Notes: generated by a model not told the origin, from the sequence alone. Positions 23,390 through 32,816 are shown, numbered from the stretch's first letter. The stretch: 64,000 nucleotides of DNA from Pseudomonas putida (GCF_002025705.1 NZ_CP018846.1:2471501-2535500); one strand, 5' to 3'. Numbers and translations are program-made.

Positions 23390-24595
23390 ATGCGCATTGC
23401 TTATTTCATCAATCAGTATCCCAAGGTCAGTCACAGTTTCATCCGCCGCGAAATACTGGCGCTGGAGCGCCAGGGCGTGGAGGTACAACGCATCGCCTTG
23501 CGTGGCTGGGACGCCGAACTGCACGACGCCGAAGACCTGGCAGAACGGGGCAAGACCCGCTATGTACTACAGGAGGGGTTGAGGGGCTTGTTCAAGCCCC
23601 TGTTAGAGGTGATGCGGGCACGCCCCAAAGCGTTTCTTGCAGCCCTGCGCCTGGCGCTTCGCCTGGGTTGGCGTGCCGATCGCCCATGGCCCTACCACCT
23701 GGTCTACCTGGCCGAAGCGTGCCGGGTGGTGCAGTGGTTGCAGGCATCTGCTGCCGAGCACGTGCACGCGCATTTCGGCACCAACTCGACAGAGGTGGTC
23801 ATGCTGGCCAACGCGCTGGGCGGGCCCGGCTACAGCTTCACCGTGCATGGGCCGGAAGAGTTCGACAAGGCACAACTTCTGCACCTTGGCGAAAAGGTGC
23901 GCCGGGCCGCGTTCGTTGCCGCTGTCAGTTCTTTCGGGCGCAGCCAGTTGTACCGCTGGGTGGCACATGAGCACTGGGGCAAGGTCAAGGTGGTGCATTG
24001 CGGCCTGGAGCGCAGTTTCCACGAAGGGGCTGCGTTGGCTCTGGCGGATGCGCCCCGGCTGGTCTGTGTGGGGCGTTTGTGTGAACAGAAAGGCCAGTTG
24101 CTGTTGATCGAGGCCGCGCATGCCCTGGCCAGCCGGGGCGTGGCCTTTGAACTGGTGTTGGCAGGCGATGGCGAATTGCGCGGCCCGATCGAGGCGCTGA
24201 TCGCCCGGCATGGATTGCAGACGCAGGTACGCATCACCGGCTGGATCAGCAGCGCGCAGGTACGCGACGAGATCCTTGCCGCGCGCGCGCTGGTATTGCC
24301 CAGCTTTGCCGAGGGTTTACCGGTGGTCATCATGGAGGCCATGGCGCTGCGTCGCCCGGTGCTTACCACCTACGTGGCAGGCATTCCCGAACTGGTGCGC
24401 CAGGGCGAGAACGGCTGGTTGTTCCCGGCAGGTTCGGTCGAAGCGTTGACCGATGCCATGCTTGACTGCCTGCAGCAACCTGCAGAGGTGCTGCAGCGCA
24501 TGGGCGAGGCGGCTTACCAGCGCGTGCTCAAGCGCCACGACATCGATACTGAAGCGGCCAGGTTGCTCAGCCATTTCAAGGAGCCGACATGCTGA
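23390..24595 (+). CDS. GT4 glycosyltransferase (WcaL/AmsK-like)
   Basis: A 401-residue GT-B enzyme. It begins MRIAYFINQYPKVSHSFIRR, the WcaL-type N-terminus. HVHAHFGTNSTEV and FTVHGPEEFD lie in the N-terminal Rossmann domain. RLVCVGRLCEQKGQLLLIEA opens the donor domain. PSFAEGLPVVIMEAMALRRP is the E-x7-E nucleotide-sugar site, which shows a retaining GT4 enzyme. ATG 23390 is chosen because the longer frame adds residues unlike the family. Its end overlaps the next gene by 7 bp. Enzymes of this type add galactose or glucose in colanic-acid-like polymers, and GalE in this locus would fit a galactose donor (inference). Confidence 0.87.
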   Translation: MRIAYFINQYPKVSHSFIRREILALERQGVEVQRIALRGWDAELHDAEDLAERGKTRYVLQEGLRGLFKPLLEVMRARPKAFLAALRLALRLGWRADRPWPYHLVYLAEACRVVQWLQASAAEHVHAHFGTNSTEVVMLANALGGPGYSFTVHGPEEFDKAQLLHLGEKVRRAAFVAAVSSFGRSQLYRWVAHEHWGKVKVVHCGLERSFHEGAALALADAPRLVCVGRLCEQKGQLLLIEAAHALASRGVAFELVLAGDGELRGPIEALIARHGLQTQVRITGWISSAQVRDEILAARALVLPSFAEGLPVVIMEAMALRRPVLTTYVAGIPELVRQGENGWLFPAGSVEALTDAMLDCLQQPAEVLQRMGEAAYQRVLKRHDIDTEAARLLSHFKEPTC

Positions 24596-25776
24596 CCCTG
24601 TTGGGCGGGTTGCTGGTGCTGGCGGCGCTACTGCTGCTGTTGCCGGCACTGCTGTTGTTCACCCAGGTCGTACTGGCCTGCCTGCCTGCGCCTGTGCGGG
24701 TAGCCCGGCAAGGCAAGCGTGCGCGGGTAGCCGTGCTGGTGCCCGCGCACAACGAGGCAACGCTGATCGCCTCTACGCTCGCCAGCATCAGGCCGCAATT
24801 GCGTGAAGGCGACCAACTGCTGGTGGTCGCCGACAACTGCACGGACCAGACCGCAAGCCTGGCCCGCGCGGCCGGTGCACAAGTGGTCGAGCGCCAGGAT
24901 CAACAGCGACGCGGCAAGGGTTACGCATTGGACTTCGGGGTGCAGCATCTGCGCCAGTCGCCTCCGGATGTACTGATCATCATCGACGCAGACTGCCAGG
25001 TAGGCGCGGATGTGCTCGAGCAACTGGCACGCTGTTGCGTCGACAGCGGCCGGCCGGCACAAGCGCTGTACCTGATGCATGCACCTGCTGGCGCAGGGTT
25101 GAAAGTGCAGGTCGCCGCCTTTGCCTGGCGGGTAAAGAACCTGGTTCGCCCGCGTGGTTGGGCCCGGGCGGGCTTGCCCTGCCAGTTGATGGGAGCGGGC
25201 ATGGCATTTACCTGGCAAGACTTGTCGGCCGTCAACCTGGCCACCGGGCATCTGGTCGAAGACCTGAAGCTGGGGCTTGAGTGTGCCGCGCTCGGCAAAC
25301 CGCCCCTGTTCTGCCCGGAGGCTGTCGTCAACAGTCATTTCCCCACCAGCCAGGAAGGCCTGAGCATCCAGCGCAAGCGCTGGGAACATGGGCACCTGGG
25401 GGTTGTGCTGGCGGAGGGCCCGAAGCTTGTCGGGCATGCGCTGGCGCGACGTAACTGGCCGCTGTTGGGCATGGCCTTGGACCTGCTGGTGCCTCCGCTG
25501 GCCTTGCTGTCATTGCTGCTGACGGTGCTTTTTTTGGTCACCTGGCTGGCATTCGGACTATTTGGGCTGCTGTTGCCTGCATTGCTTGCCACGCTGGGGT
25601 TGGGCCTGTTGGGTGCTGCAGTCTTGCTGGCGTGGGCACGCTTTGCACGGGAGGTGATGCCGTTTTCGGTACTGATGTACGCGCCGTTCTATGCGGCCAG
25701 GAAAATCCCCCTGTACCTGGGGTTCCTACTCAAGCGCCAGGTGGACTGGGTGCGTTCGAAACGGGATGACAGCTGA
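24589..25776 (+). CDS. Integral-membrane GT2 glycosyltransferase
   Basis: A 395-residue protein with an N-terminal membrane helix (residues 1-27, leucine-rich). The GT2 domain follows: RVAVLVPAHNEATLI, VVADNCTDQT, IIIDADCQV (D-x-D), then LMGAGMAFTWQDLS and EDLKLGLECAALG. The late Q-R-K-R-W (QRKRWEHGH) is the Q-x-x-R-W-like acceptor motif of processive or membrane glycosyltransferases. Three or four further hydrophobic segments near residues 295-380 anchor it. Its stop overlaps the next start (TGATG), so translation is coupled. Whether it is processive is not clear. Confidence 0.85.
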   Translation: MLTLLGGLLVLAALLLLLPALLLFTQVVLACLPAPVRVARQGKRARVAVLVPAHNEATLIASTLASIRPQLREGDQLLVVADNCTDQTASLARAAGAQVVERQDQQRRGKGYALDFGVQHLRQSPPDVLIIIDADCQVGADVLEQLARCCVDSGRPAQALYLMHAPAGAGLKVQVAAFAWRVKNLVRPRGWARAGLPCQLMGAGMAFTWQDLSAVNLATGHLVEDLKLGLECAALGKPPLFCPEAVVNSHFPTSQEGLSIQRKRWEHGHLGVVLAEGPKLVGHALARRNWPLLGMALDLLVPPLALLSLLLTVLFLVTWLAFGLFGLLLPALLATLGLGLLGAAVLLAWARFAREVMPFSVLMYAPFYAARKIPLYLGFLLKRQVDWVRSKRDDS

Positions 25777-26525
25777 TGGGTGCTTGGGCCTGGCTGCAAC
25801 GCTGGAAGACGATCATGGGCAAACTGCACCTGGTCGAGGATGCTGCAGACGAGCAACGGCTGCTGGTGTCGCTATGTTCAGCGCAGCGGCCAACGGTGCT
25901 GGGCTTCGTCAACGCCCATGCCATGAACCTGGTCGCCGGCAAGGCTGATTACTGCCAGGCACTGGCAGCGGCGGACGTGCTGCTGCGCGATGGGGCCGGC
26001 ATGGCGATATTGCTGCGGCGCCTGGGGTTGGCGCCCGGGCTCAACATGAACGGCACGGATTTCATCCCCAAGCTGCTGGCGGCCTTCAATGGCAGGCGCG
26101 TGGCGTTCTGGGGTACGCGGGAGCCGTTCCTGTCCGAGGCCGCTCAGCGCTGCGAAGTGCGGTATGGCGTGCACGTGGTGTCACGGCACGATGGTTTTGC
26201 CGAGGTCGATACTTACCTGGGCCTCGCCCAGCAGCAACAGCCAGAGTTGATCGTGTTGGGCATGGGGATGCCCAAGCAGGAACAGGTGGCCGCCCGGCTG
26301 GCGGCGCTTGGCTACCCCTGCCTGATCGTATGCGGCGGCGCCATCGTGGATTTTCTGGGTGGCAAGGTTACGCGAGCGCCCCACTGGGTGCGGCGCTTGA
26401 ACGGTGAGTGGATTTTCAGGTTGCTCAAAGAGCCCAAGCGGCTGTTTACGCGCTATGTGGTTGGCAATCCATTGTTCCTGTTGCGGGCGCTGCTCTACGC
26501 CAGAGCGCCTGCGCATCGGCTGTAG
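25776..26525 (+). CDS. WecG/TagA/CpsF-family (GT26) glycosyltransferase
   Basis: A 249-residue GT26 protein. VNAHAMNLVAGKADY and the catalytic-type N-G-T-D in LNMNGTDFIPKLL are followed by VLGMGMPKQEQVA, VCGGAIVDFLGGKVTRAP and the basic C-terminal appendage WVRRLNGEWIFRLLKEPKR, then YVVGNP, which ties the enzyme to the membrane. The family transfers ManNAc, ManNAcA or glucose to undecaprenyl-linked acceptors. It overlaps the previous gene by one base (TGATG). About 200 bp then separate it from the initiating transferase. Confidence 0.87.
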   Translation: MGAWAWLQRWKTIMGKLHLVEDAADEQRLLVSLCSAQRPTVLGFVNAHAMNLVAGKADYCQALAAADVLLRDGAGMAILLRRLGLAPGLNMNGTDFIPKLLAAFNGRRVAFWGTREPFLSEAAQRCEVRYGVHVVSRHDGFAEVDTYLGLAQQQQPELIVLGMGMPKQEQVAARLAALGYPCLIVCGGAIVDFLGGKVTRAPHWVRRLNGEWIFRLLKEPKRLFTRYVVGNPLFLLRALLYARAPAHRL

Positions 26526-26585
26526 CGGCGAAGCTGAACGCAGTCTGTCGGAGTGGTCGATCTGCTCCGCAGCAAACCCCGGGTA

Positions 26586-26613
26586 CTGCTACAGTGATAT
26601 CAGTCTGTAGCAG
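26586..26613 (+). repeat. Hairpin in the leader of the initiating-transferase gene
   Basis: CTGCTACAG (26586-26594), a 10-nt loop, and CTGTAGCAG (26605-26613) form a perfect 9-bp stem inside the 199-bp space before the WcaJ-like gene. There is no T-run directly after it. It may end the upstream operon weakly or shape the leader. The remainder of 26526-26724 shows no gene. Confidence 0.4.
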
Positions 26614-26724
26614 CGCGCCGGGCAGCAAAATTTCAAAGGTTTTTCAGGTACCTGAGGTGAGTTTCCATCGCTTCGTTGTGATGGTCAGGCATATGCCATA
26701 CACACAGATCAGTGAGGCCTTACG

Positions 26725-28146
26725 ATGGTGTTCGAACCCCGCAGCAGTCGGTCGTTGCTCCAGCGAAGAAGCAGCGTCAGTAACGCCGTTCAAGCAGGCC
26801 TTGATGGGATTGCCGTCACCGGTGTGGCGTGGTACCTGATCTACGACCAGTTCGGTTACATCACTTCGGACTACGTGATCATGCTCCTGCTGCTGATCGG
26901 CGCACTGGCGGTCATTTATGATCACTACGCCATCTACCGCAGCAACGTAGGGCTTTCGGTAAAGGCCTTCAGGCTGTTCAAGGCCTGGTCGGCAACGTTC
27001 TGTTTCCTGGTGGTCATCGCCTTCCTGACCAAGCAGAGCGAAACCTACTCACGCCTGCTGGTCGTGCAGCTGTTTGTCATTGGCTATTTCGTCCAGTTGT
27101 TCCTGCACGTGGCCATGCGAGAGTTGCAGAAGCGCTTTACCGCCCATGCGCGGCTGGATAATGCCTTGATCATCGGCAATGGCGACCTGGCCAACTTCCT
27201 GTACCAGAAGATCAGCAACAACCCGTGGTTCGGCGAGCGGGTGATGGGCTGCATCTGGGTCGATCAGGAAGAGGACCAGGGGCGCGAGGCGCAAGATAAC
27301 AAGCAGCGCCTGCCGGTGTTGGGCAGCATTGCCGACCTGGACGATATCATTGCCCAGCATGGTATTCGCACGGTGTACCTGGTAACCCCTCTTGGGGGGT
27401 CGGCAGTCATCCAGGATGTTTACCTCAAGTTGCTCGACAAGTGCATCGCGGTCAACTGGGTGCCGGATATCTTCTCGCTGCGCCTGATCAACCATAGCGT
27501 GCGTGAGATTGCCGGGATTCCGGTGCTGACCTTGTCGGAAACGCCACTGACCGGCACCAGCCTGTTCCTGAAAAACCTCGAGGACCGCGTGCTGGCAGCG
27601 CTCATTCTGCTGTGCGCTTCGCCGGTGCTGCTGACGGTCGCGCTGATCATCAAGTTCGACAGCCCGGGGCCGGTGTTCTTCCGCCAGGACCGCACAGGCT
27701 GGACCGGCGAGTCGTTCCGTATCTGGAAATTCCGCAGCATGCATGTTCATCAGCCGGAAAACGGCGTGGTCGCGCAAGCGCAGCGCAATGACCCGCGGCT
27801 GACCCGGGTCGGGGCATTCATCCGGCGCACAAGCCTCGATGAGTTGCCGCAACTGTTCAACGTGCTGACCGGCGACATGTCGCTGGTCGGCCCGCGCCCC
27901 CATGCCTTGCAGCATGACACGCTGTATTCACAGGACATCGTCGACTACTTCGCCCGCCATAACATCAAGCCCGGCATGACAGGCCTTGCGCAAGTGCGCG
28001 GGTACCGGGGTGAAACCAAGGACATCGAGCAGATGATCCAGCGGGTCAATTCGGACATCGAGTACATCAACAACTGGTCGTTGTGGCTCGACTTCGTGAT
28101 CCTGGTGCGCACGATCAATGCCTTCACCGGCAAGCAGGCTTACTGA
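26725..28146 (+). CDS. Undecaprenyl-phosphate glucose phosphotransferase (WcaJ-type, initiating)
   Basis: A 473-residue polyisoprenyl-phosphate hexose-1-phosphate transferase. It has four or five N-terminal hydrophobic helices, a CoA-binding-like Rossmann region (NALIIGNGDLANFLYQ, then VMGCIWVD), and a C-terminal bacterial sugar transferase domain from about residue 285: SPGPVFFRQDRTGWTGESF, IWKFRSMHV, RRTSLDELPQLFNVLTGDMS, LVGPRPHA, KPGMTGLAQVRGYRG and FVILVRTI. It attaches the first hexose-phosphate (usually glucose) to undecaprenyl phosphate at the inner membrane and so starts each repeat unit. The ribosome site is GAGG. It is 36 bp before the phosphoethanolamine transferase gene. Confidence 0.92.
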   Translation: MVFEPRSSRSLLQRRSSVSNAVQAGLDGIAVTGVAWYLIYDQFGYITSDYVIMLLLLIGALAVIYDHYAIYRSNVGLSVKAFRLFKAWSATFCFLVVIAFLTKQSETYSRLLVVQLFVIGYFVQLFLHVAMRELQKRFTAHARLDNALIIGNGDLANFLYQKISNNPWFGERVMGCIWVDQEEDQGREAQDNKQRLPVLGSIADLDDIIAQHGIRTVYLVTPLGGSAVIQDVYLKLLDKCIAVNWVPDIFSLRLINHSVREIAGIPVLTLSETPLTGTSLFLKNLEDRVLAALILLCASPVLLTVALIIKFDSPGPVFFRQDRTGWTGESFRIWKFRSMHVHQPENGVVAQAQRNDPRLTRVGAFIRRTSLDELPQLFNVLTGDMSLVGPRPHALQHDTLYSQDIVDYFARHNIKPGMTGLAQVRGYRGETKDIEQMIQRVNSDIEYINNWSLWLDFVILVRTINAFTGKQAY

Positions 28147-28182
28147 CGCCGGAATCCAGCGTGGTGTACAGGGGGAGGGGGC

Positions 28183-29844
28183 ATGAGCATCTTGTCAGCG
28201 GGAGGGGCAGGTGCCGCTAGGCTGTTGAAAGCCGAGTGGCCCTCGCTGGTGCTATGGGCGTTTCTGTTTTCGCCGCTGTTCGCCAGGCTGTTGGCGGACT
28301 GCCAATGCGCGAAGATCGACTTGCTGGTTTTATACACCTTTGCCATTTCATTTTTGTGGCTGCTGGCAATCCGCTTCGCATCCGCCAATCAGTTCAAGGT
28401 GCATCTGCTGCTGTTGCCCTTCTATCTGCTGGCGAGCATCGACCTGTTCCTGGTGCTGAACTTTGGTTCGCGCCTGACAGCGGCCTACCTGTTCATCGGC
28501 TTGACCAACTACAAGGAAGCGACCGACTTTCTCGCCACCTACTGGCGCTCGATCGCTGGCATCCTGGCCGTGTTCGCGGTGTGCTATGGGGTGGGGTTGG
28601 CCGGGTTGCATGGGCGTCGCCTCTACCGCAACAAGGCCATTTTTGCGCTGGCGCTGAGCGGCTTGCTGCTGGGTTATGGGGCGTACTTCTACAAGACCGT
28701 GAAGGTCAATTCGTTGAGTAAAGGTGCCGTGCTCGATCTGGTGGCGAAAGACCAGAGCACGCCGGTTGGTTACCTGTCGCAGATCGGCCTGACGGCCACC
28801 TTGTATGTGGAATCCAAGGGTTACATCAAGCAGCGCCTGGAATCGGAGGTGAAGATCACCAGCATCTCCGGCCAGGCCGACATCCAGACACTGGTGTTCG
28901 TCATTGGCGAATCTTCGCGCCCGCACAACTGGTCCTTGTACGGTTACCACAACAAGACCACGCCCCATCTCGACCAGCAGCCGGGGCTGTTCAAGTTCAA
29001 CCGCATGTGTACCACCGCGCCCTATACCTCGGTTGCCGTGCCTTCGCTGCTCAGCCTGGAACCCATCCGTGACTGGGACTTGATCGCCTCGAACAAATCG
29101 CTGGTAGGGATCTTGCGTGCGGCTGGCTACGACACTTACTGGCTGTCTTCACAGGAGGTAGACAGCTTTGGTGGCATCATTCCGCAGATCGCCGCAGAAG
29201 CTCAATACCGCCAGTATCTGGAGCGCAGCTATGACGGTGCGCTGATGCCGGCCTTGCAGAACGTGCTGGGCAAGGCCAATGGGCGCCGGCAGGCAATATT
29301 CATTCATATCAAGGGCAGCCACTTCGAATACGCGCGGCGCTACCCCAGTGACTTTGCCCAGTTCAAGCCTGCCAGCAGCAGCCAGAAAGACCGGATCACG
29401 GCCGATTACGACAATTCGGTTTTGTATACCGACTGGCTGCTGTCCACGATCATGCAGCAACTGACAGCCAGCCAGAACAAAGCGCTGCTGGTCTACTCGT
29501 CGGACCATGGCGAGAACCTGCTGGATGACAGCCGGCAACTGCTGGGCCATGGCATGGGCAATGAATATGACCTGTCGACCTCGGCGTTTGTCTGGTCAAG
29601 TGGCAACCTGTCAGCTGAGCAATCGGGCAAATTGCAGAAGTTGAAGGCCAGGGAGGACCAGCAGGTCAGCATCGCCTCGTTGCCGCATACGGTGCTGAAC
29701 ATGACCGGGATTTCGATGCCGGGCTATGACAGCACCCAGGACTTGCTCAGCGATGACTACAAGCCCTCGCAATGCCCGCACCTGCTCGGTACCGGCTATG
29801 TGCCGTCGTTCAACTTCGATATCAAGCACATTGCCGCTGAATGA
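28183..29844 (+). CDS. Phosphoethanolamine transferase (alkaline-phosphatase/sulfatase fold)
   Basis: A 553-residue protein with about five N-terminal membrane helices and a periplasmic catalytic domain from about residue 230. Metal and catalytic residues visible are Glu243 in VFVIGESSRPHNWSLYGY, Thr282 as nucleophile in APYTSVAVPSLLS, and Asp441 and His442 in YSSDHGENLLDD with the later LGHGMGNEYD. This is the EptA/EptC/MCR pattern. It moves phosphoethanolamine from phosphatidylethanolamine to a glycan. The target may be lipid A, core or this polymer. Being last in the EPS operon (strong ribosome site GGGGGAGGGGG) favours the polymer, but that is inference. Its stop directly abuts the end of the LysR gene. 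Confidence 0.87.
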   Translation: MSILSAGGAGAARLLKAEWPSLVLWAFLFSPLFARLLADCQCAKIDLLVLYTFAISFLWLLAIRFASANQFKVHLLLLPFYLLASIDLFLVLNFGSRLTAAYLFIGLTNYKEATDFLATYWRSIAGILAVFAVCYGVGLAGLHGRRLYRNKAIFALALSGLLLGYGAYFYKTVKVNSLSKGAVLDLVAKDQSTPVGYLSQIGLTATLYVESKGYIKQRLESEVKITSISGQADIQTLVFVIGESSRPHNWSLYGYHNKTTPHLDQQPGLFKFNRMCTTAPYTSVAVPSLLSLEPIRDWDLIASNKSLVGILRAAGYDTYWLSSQEVDSFGGIIPQIAAEAQYRQYLERSYDGALMPALQNVLGKANGRRQAIFIHIKGSHFEYARRYPSDFAQFKPASSSQKDRITADYDNSVLYTDWLLSTIMQQLTASQNKALLVYSSDHGENLLDDSRQLLGHGMGNEYDLSTSAFVWSSGNLSAEQSGKLQKLKAREDQQVSIASLPHTVLNMTGISMPGYDSTQDLLSDDYKPSQCPHLLGTGYVPSFNFDIKHIAAE

Positions 29845-30789
29845 TCAGGCCGGTAGCGCCAGTGGGTGCAAGGTGCGAAAGCTTTGTGCTTCCTCCACCA
29901 GCCAGTCATGCACCGCACGGGCGCCGGGCTGGTTCAGGCCACCTGGCGGGTAATGCACCATGTAACGTTTGTGATTGGCGATGGGGTGGCCGAAGGGCAC
30001 GATCAAGGCGCCGCGTTCAAGCTCGTCATTGAGCAGTGTGCGCCGCGCAATGGCCACGCCGATGCCGGCGATCGCCGCTTCGATGGTCAGGTGGTTACGG
30101 TTGAAGGTGTGCCCTCGGCGCACATCCAGCCCGGTGGCGCCGATACCCTCCAGGTAGAACTCCCACTCCGCGTATTCCGAGCTGCCGCGCCAGGCGGTGA
30201 TGTCATGCAGCAGCGGGTAATGTGCCAGGTCGGCCGGACCATGCAGCGGCGGGCGGCCACGCAGCAGCGCGGGCGAACAGACCGGGAAGATCTGTTCGTC
30301 CAGCAACGGGGTCGACAGCATGCCGGGGTAACTGCCGTCGTTGAGGTCGATGGCCAGGTCGAAGTCGCCAGGGTGCAAGGCCTGAGCGCTGTCTTCGGCG
30401 ACCAGGCGCAGCTCGATGTCCGGGTAGCGCTGCTGGAAGCGCGGCAGCCGCGGAGTGAGCCACTTGGCCAGGAACGAAGGAATTGAACGCAAACGCAAGG
30501 TGCCGCGGATTTCCCCGGCATCCAGGCGCAGCAGTTCGGCCTCGATGCTGCCATAGGCCTCGGTCACGGCCTGTGCCAGGCGCTGGCCCTCGGCGCTCAG
30601 TTCGACCCCCCGCGCCCGGCGCAGGAACAGTTTGTAACCCAGGCGCTCTTCGAGCTGACGCATCTGCTGGCTGACCGCACCCGGGGTGATGTGCAGTTCT
30701 TCGGCGCAGCGGGTGAACGACAGGTGCCGCGCCGCACAGGAAAAGACATGCAGCCAGACGAACATCTGGCCATTGAGTTGCCGTCGCAT
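29845..30789 (-). CDS. LysR-family regulator (GcvA-like), divergent from serine dehydratase
   Basis: A 314-residue LysR protein. The winged helix-turn-helix is at about residues 17-60 ([36 protein letters not shown]), followed by the linker and a substrate-binding domain with GcvA-type [18 protein letters not shown]. It faces the serine dehydratase gene across a 146-bp divergent region that holds a 6-3-6 dyad. The natural inference is control of that gene, perhaps by serine or glycine. An internal ATG at about 30765 is an alternative start. Confidence 0.88.
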   Translation of the reverse strand: MRRQLNGQMFVWLHVFSCAARHLSFTRCAEELHITPGAVSQQMRQLEERLGYKLFLRRARGVELSAEGQRLAQAVTEAYGSIEAELLRLDAGEIRGTLRLRSIPSFLAKWLTPRLPRFQQRYPDIELRLVAEDSAQALHPGDFDLAIDLNDGSYPGMLSTPLLDEQIFPVCSPALLRGRPPLHGPADLAHYPLLHDITAWRGSSEYAEWEFYLEGIGATGLDVRRGHTFNRNHLTIEAAIAGIGVAIARRTLLNDELERGALIVPFGHPIANHKRYMVHYPPGGLNQPGARAVHDWLVEEAQSFRTLHPLALPA

Positions 30790-30791
30790 CG

Positions 30792-30806
30792 TTTAGTACC
30801 ACTAAA
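30792..30806. promoter_or_regulatory. Candidate LysR operator TTTAGT-ACC-ACTAAA
   Basis: A perfect 6-3-6 inverted repeat of the T-N11-A type that LysR proteins bind, two bases before the annotated LysR start and within the region shared with the serine dehydratase gene. Confidence 0.45.
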
Positions 30807-30935
30807 GCCTTGCTTAGGAAGTTTCGTTGGTCATCTACCAGTGAGCGGGGCAGTATCGCGCAAATTGGTAATAGCGTTCAATTTTCTCAGACAGCCGTGC
30901 GGCAGCGTTCAGCGCCGGTACGGTCAGGCATTAGT

Positions 30936-32312
30936 ATGGCTATCAGTGTTTTCGACCTTTTCAAGATTGGCATCGGCCCGTCCAGTTCCCATACCGTAGG
31001 CCCGATGCGGGCGGCGGCGAGCTTTGCCCAGGCGTTGCGTGAGCAAGGCCTGCTGGCGCAGGTGCAGCGCATCGAAGTGCGCCTTTACGGCTCGCTTTCA
31101 GCCACCGGGGTAGGCCATGCCACCGATCGCGCCTGCCTGCTCGGCCTGATGGGGCAGTGGCCGGATCGCATCGACCCGGCCACCATCGAACCGCGTATCC
31201 ATCAGTTGCTGCAGGAGCAGTGCCTGATGCTCGACGGCAGCCACCCACTGCCGTTCCAGTACGCCCGCGACATGCTGCTGCTGGACGAAAGCCTGCCTTA
31301 TCACCCCAACGCCATGACCCTGGAGGCCGTGGGCGGGCAGGGCAGCCTGTTGCAGCAGACCTACTACTCCATCGGTGGTGGTTTCATTGTCGAGCAGGGC
31401 GAGATCGATGCACCGCAGGCAGAAGCGAATGCCGTCAACCTGCCGTACGAGTTTTCCAGCGGCGCCGAATTGCTGGCCTTGTGCAAGGCCAACAACCTGA
31501 GCGTCGGCCAACTGATGCTGGCCAACGAATGCGCCTGGCGCCCGGAAGCGCAGGTGCGCGAAGGCCTGTTGCGGATCTGGGCGGCGATGCGTGATTGCGT
31601 CGACAACGGCCTGCGCAACGAAGGCATCCTGCCCGGTGGCCTCAACGTCAAGCGGCGCGCCGCACGGCTGCACCGCGCCCTGCAGGAGGCCGGGCAGCCC
31701 AACGTGATCGGTTCGACCTTGAGCGCCATGGAGTGGGTCAACCTGTTTGCCCTGGCGGTCAACGAAGAGAATGCCGCAGGCGGGCGCATGGTCACCGCGC
31801 CCACCAACGGCGCTGCCGGCATCATCCCGGCGGTGTTGCACTACTACATGAAGTTCAACCCGAGCGCCTGCGACGACGATGTGGTGGCGTTTCTGCTGGC
31901 CGCTGCCGCAGTTGGCATCCTGTGCAAGAAGAATGCGTCGATCTCCGGTGCCGAAGTCGGCTGCCAGGGGGAGGTCGGCTCGGCCTGCTCGATGGCCGCC
32001 GCGGGCCTTGCCGAAGTGCTGGGCGCCACGCCAGCGCAACTGGAGAATGCCGCCGAAATCGCCCTGGAGCATAACCTCGGGCTGACCTGCGACCCGGTCG
32101 GTGGGCTGGTCCAGGTGCCGTGCATCGAGCGCAATGCGATTGCCGCGGTGAAGGCGATCAATGCCGTGCAGATGGCCCTGCGGGGTGACGGTGAGCATTT
32201 CATCTCGCTCGACCGGGTGATTCGCACCATGCGCGACACTGGTGCCGACATGCATGCCAACTACAAAGAGACTTCGCGCGGCGGCCTGGCGGTGGCATTC
32301 GTCGAGTGTTGA
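30936..32312 (+). CDS. sdaA: L-serine dehydratase (iron-sulfur type)
   Basis: A 458-residue single-chain enzyme. The N-terminal beta domain begins [20 protein letters not shown], the classical signature, and the alpha domain carries the 4Fe-4S ligands in [20 protein letters not shown] and [18 protein letters not shown]. It converts L-serine to pyruvate and ammonia in the cytosol. Length fits the SdaA/SdaB family. Pseudomonads often hold more than one copy, so the exact letter is uncertain. ATG 30936 is where family similarity starts, with AGG about 10 nt upstream. A strong hairpin follows the stop. Confidence 0.92.
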   Translation: MAISVFDLFKIGIGPSSSHTVGPMRAAASFAQALREQGLLAQVQRIEVRLYGSLSATGVGHATDRACLLGLMGQWPDRIDPATIEPRIHQLLQEQCLMLDGSHPLPFQYARDMLLLDESLPYHPNAMTLEAVGGQGSLLQQTYYSIGGGFIVEQGEIDAPQAEANAVNLPYEFSSGAELLALCKANNLSVGQLMLANECAWRPEAQVREGLLRIWAAMRDCVDNGLRNEGILPGGLNVKRRAARLHRALQEAGQPNVIGSTLSAMEWVNLFALAVNEENAAGGRMVTAPTNGAAGIIPAVLHYYMKFNPSACDDDVVAFLLAAAAVGILCKKNASISGAEVGCQGEVGSACSMAAAGLAEVLGATPAQLENAAEIALEHNLGLTCDPVGGLVQVPCIERNAIAAVKAINAVQMALRGDGEHFISLDRVIRTMRDTGADMHANYKETSRGGLAVAFVEC

Positions 32313-32319
32313 TCGTGGT

Positions 32320-32347
32320 TTCGCCGGCAAGTTGCCTTGCCGGCGAA
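32320..32347. terminator. Bidirectional hairpin terminator
   Basis: TTCGCCGGCAAG (32320-32331), loop TTGC, CTTGCCGGCGAA (32336-32347): a perfect 12-bp stem between convergent sdaA and the DUF1842 gene. The core resembles part of a REP element. Confidence 0.7.
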
Positions 32348-32360
32348 CATTGCTTGCGGG

Positions 32361-32816
32361 TTATACGCTTTCCAGCTGGTCGATGGCCGCCTTCAGCCGC
32401 TGCGCCAGTTGCGGACGGCCTTGGTGGGTCACATCCGGCGCCTTGCGCACTCGCCCATGCTGATCGAGCCAGTGGCCGTTGCTGAAGTAACGGTAGCTGG
32501 CTGAACCATTGCTCCAGTCGGCTTCCAGCAGGCCGTGCAGGTGGAAGGTCTGCGCGATCTGGCTGAGCGGGCCGCTGGGGCTGCCATCCAGGCTGAGAAC
32601 GATCGACGGCGCGCCGGCCGGCGCGAACTGCAGCTCGCTGTAGTCACCCCACACGTTGGCCTGGAATGGCTGCTGCGGGTAGGTGGCCTGGCTGGCGCGG
32701 GCCTTGCCGGAGACCTTCTTGGTCACGGTGTTGACCAGCAGGTCGAGGGTCAGGGTCGGGGCGCCGAGCAAGCCGTTGCTGACGTTCAGGCGCACATGGA
32801 ACAGTCCGATTGCCAT
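32361..32816 (-). CDS. DUF1842 protein, single-domain paralogue
   Basis: A 151-residue protein without signal peptide. It matches the DUF1842 pattern: MAIGLFHVRLNVSNGLLGAP, LTLDLLVNTVTKKVSG, NVWGDYSELQF, then HLHGLLEADWSNGSASYRYF with a C-terminal helical extension (LAQRLKAAIDQLES). It is clearly related to the next gene upstream, 19 bp away, but has no DUF1843 end. The start is fixed by GGAGATACACC before the ATG. The function of the family is unknown. The lectin-like all-beta feel is only an impression. Confidence 0.82.
   Translation of the reverse strand: MAIGLFHVRLNVSNGLLGAPTLTLDLLVNTVTKKVSGKARASQATYPQQPFQANVWGDYSELQFAPAGAPSIVLSLDGSPSGPLSQIAQTFHLHGLLEADWSNGSASYRYFSNGHWLDQHGRVRKAPDVTHQGRPQLAQRLKAAIDQLESV

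Noticed and set aside
26526..26724. JUMPstart/ops-type antitermination element before the WcaJ-like gene
   Set aside because: No GGCGGTAGCG-like core was found; CTGTAGCAG is only part of a hairpin.
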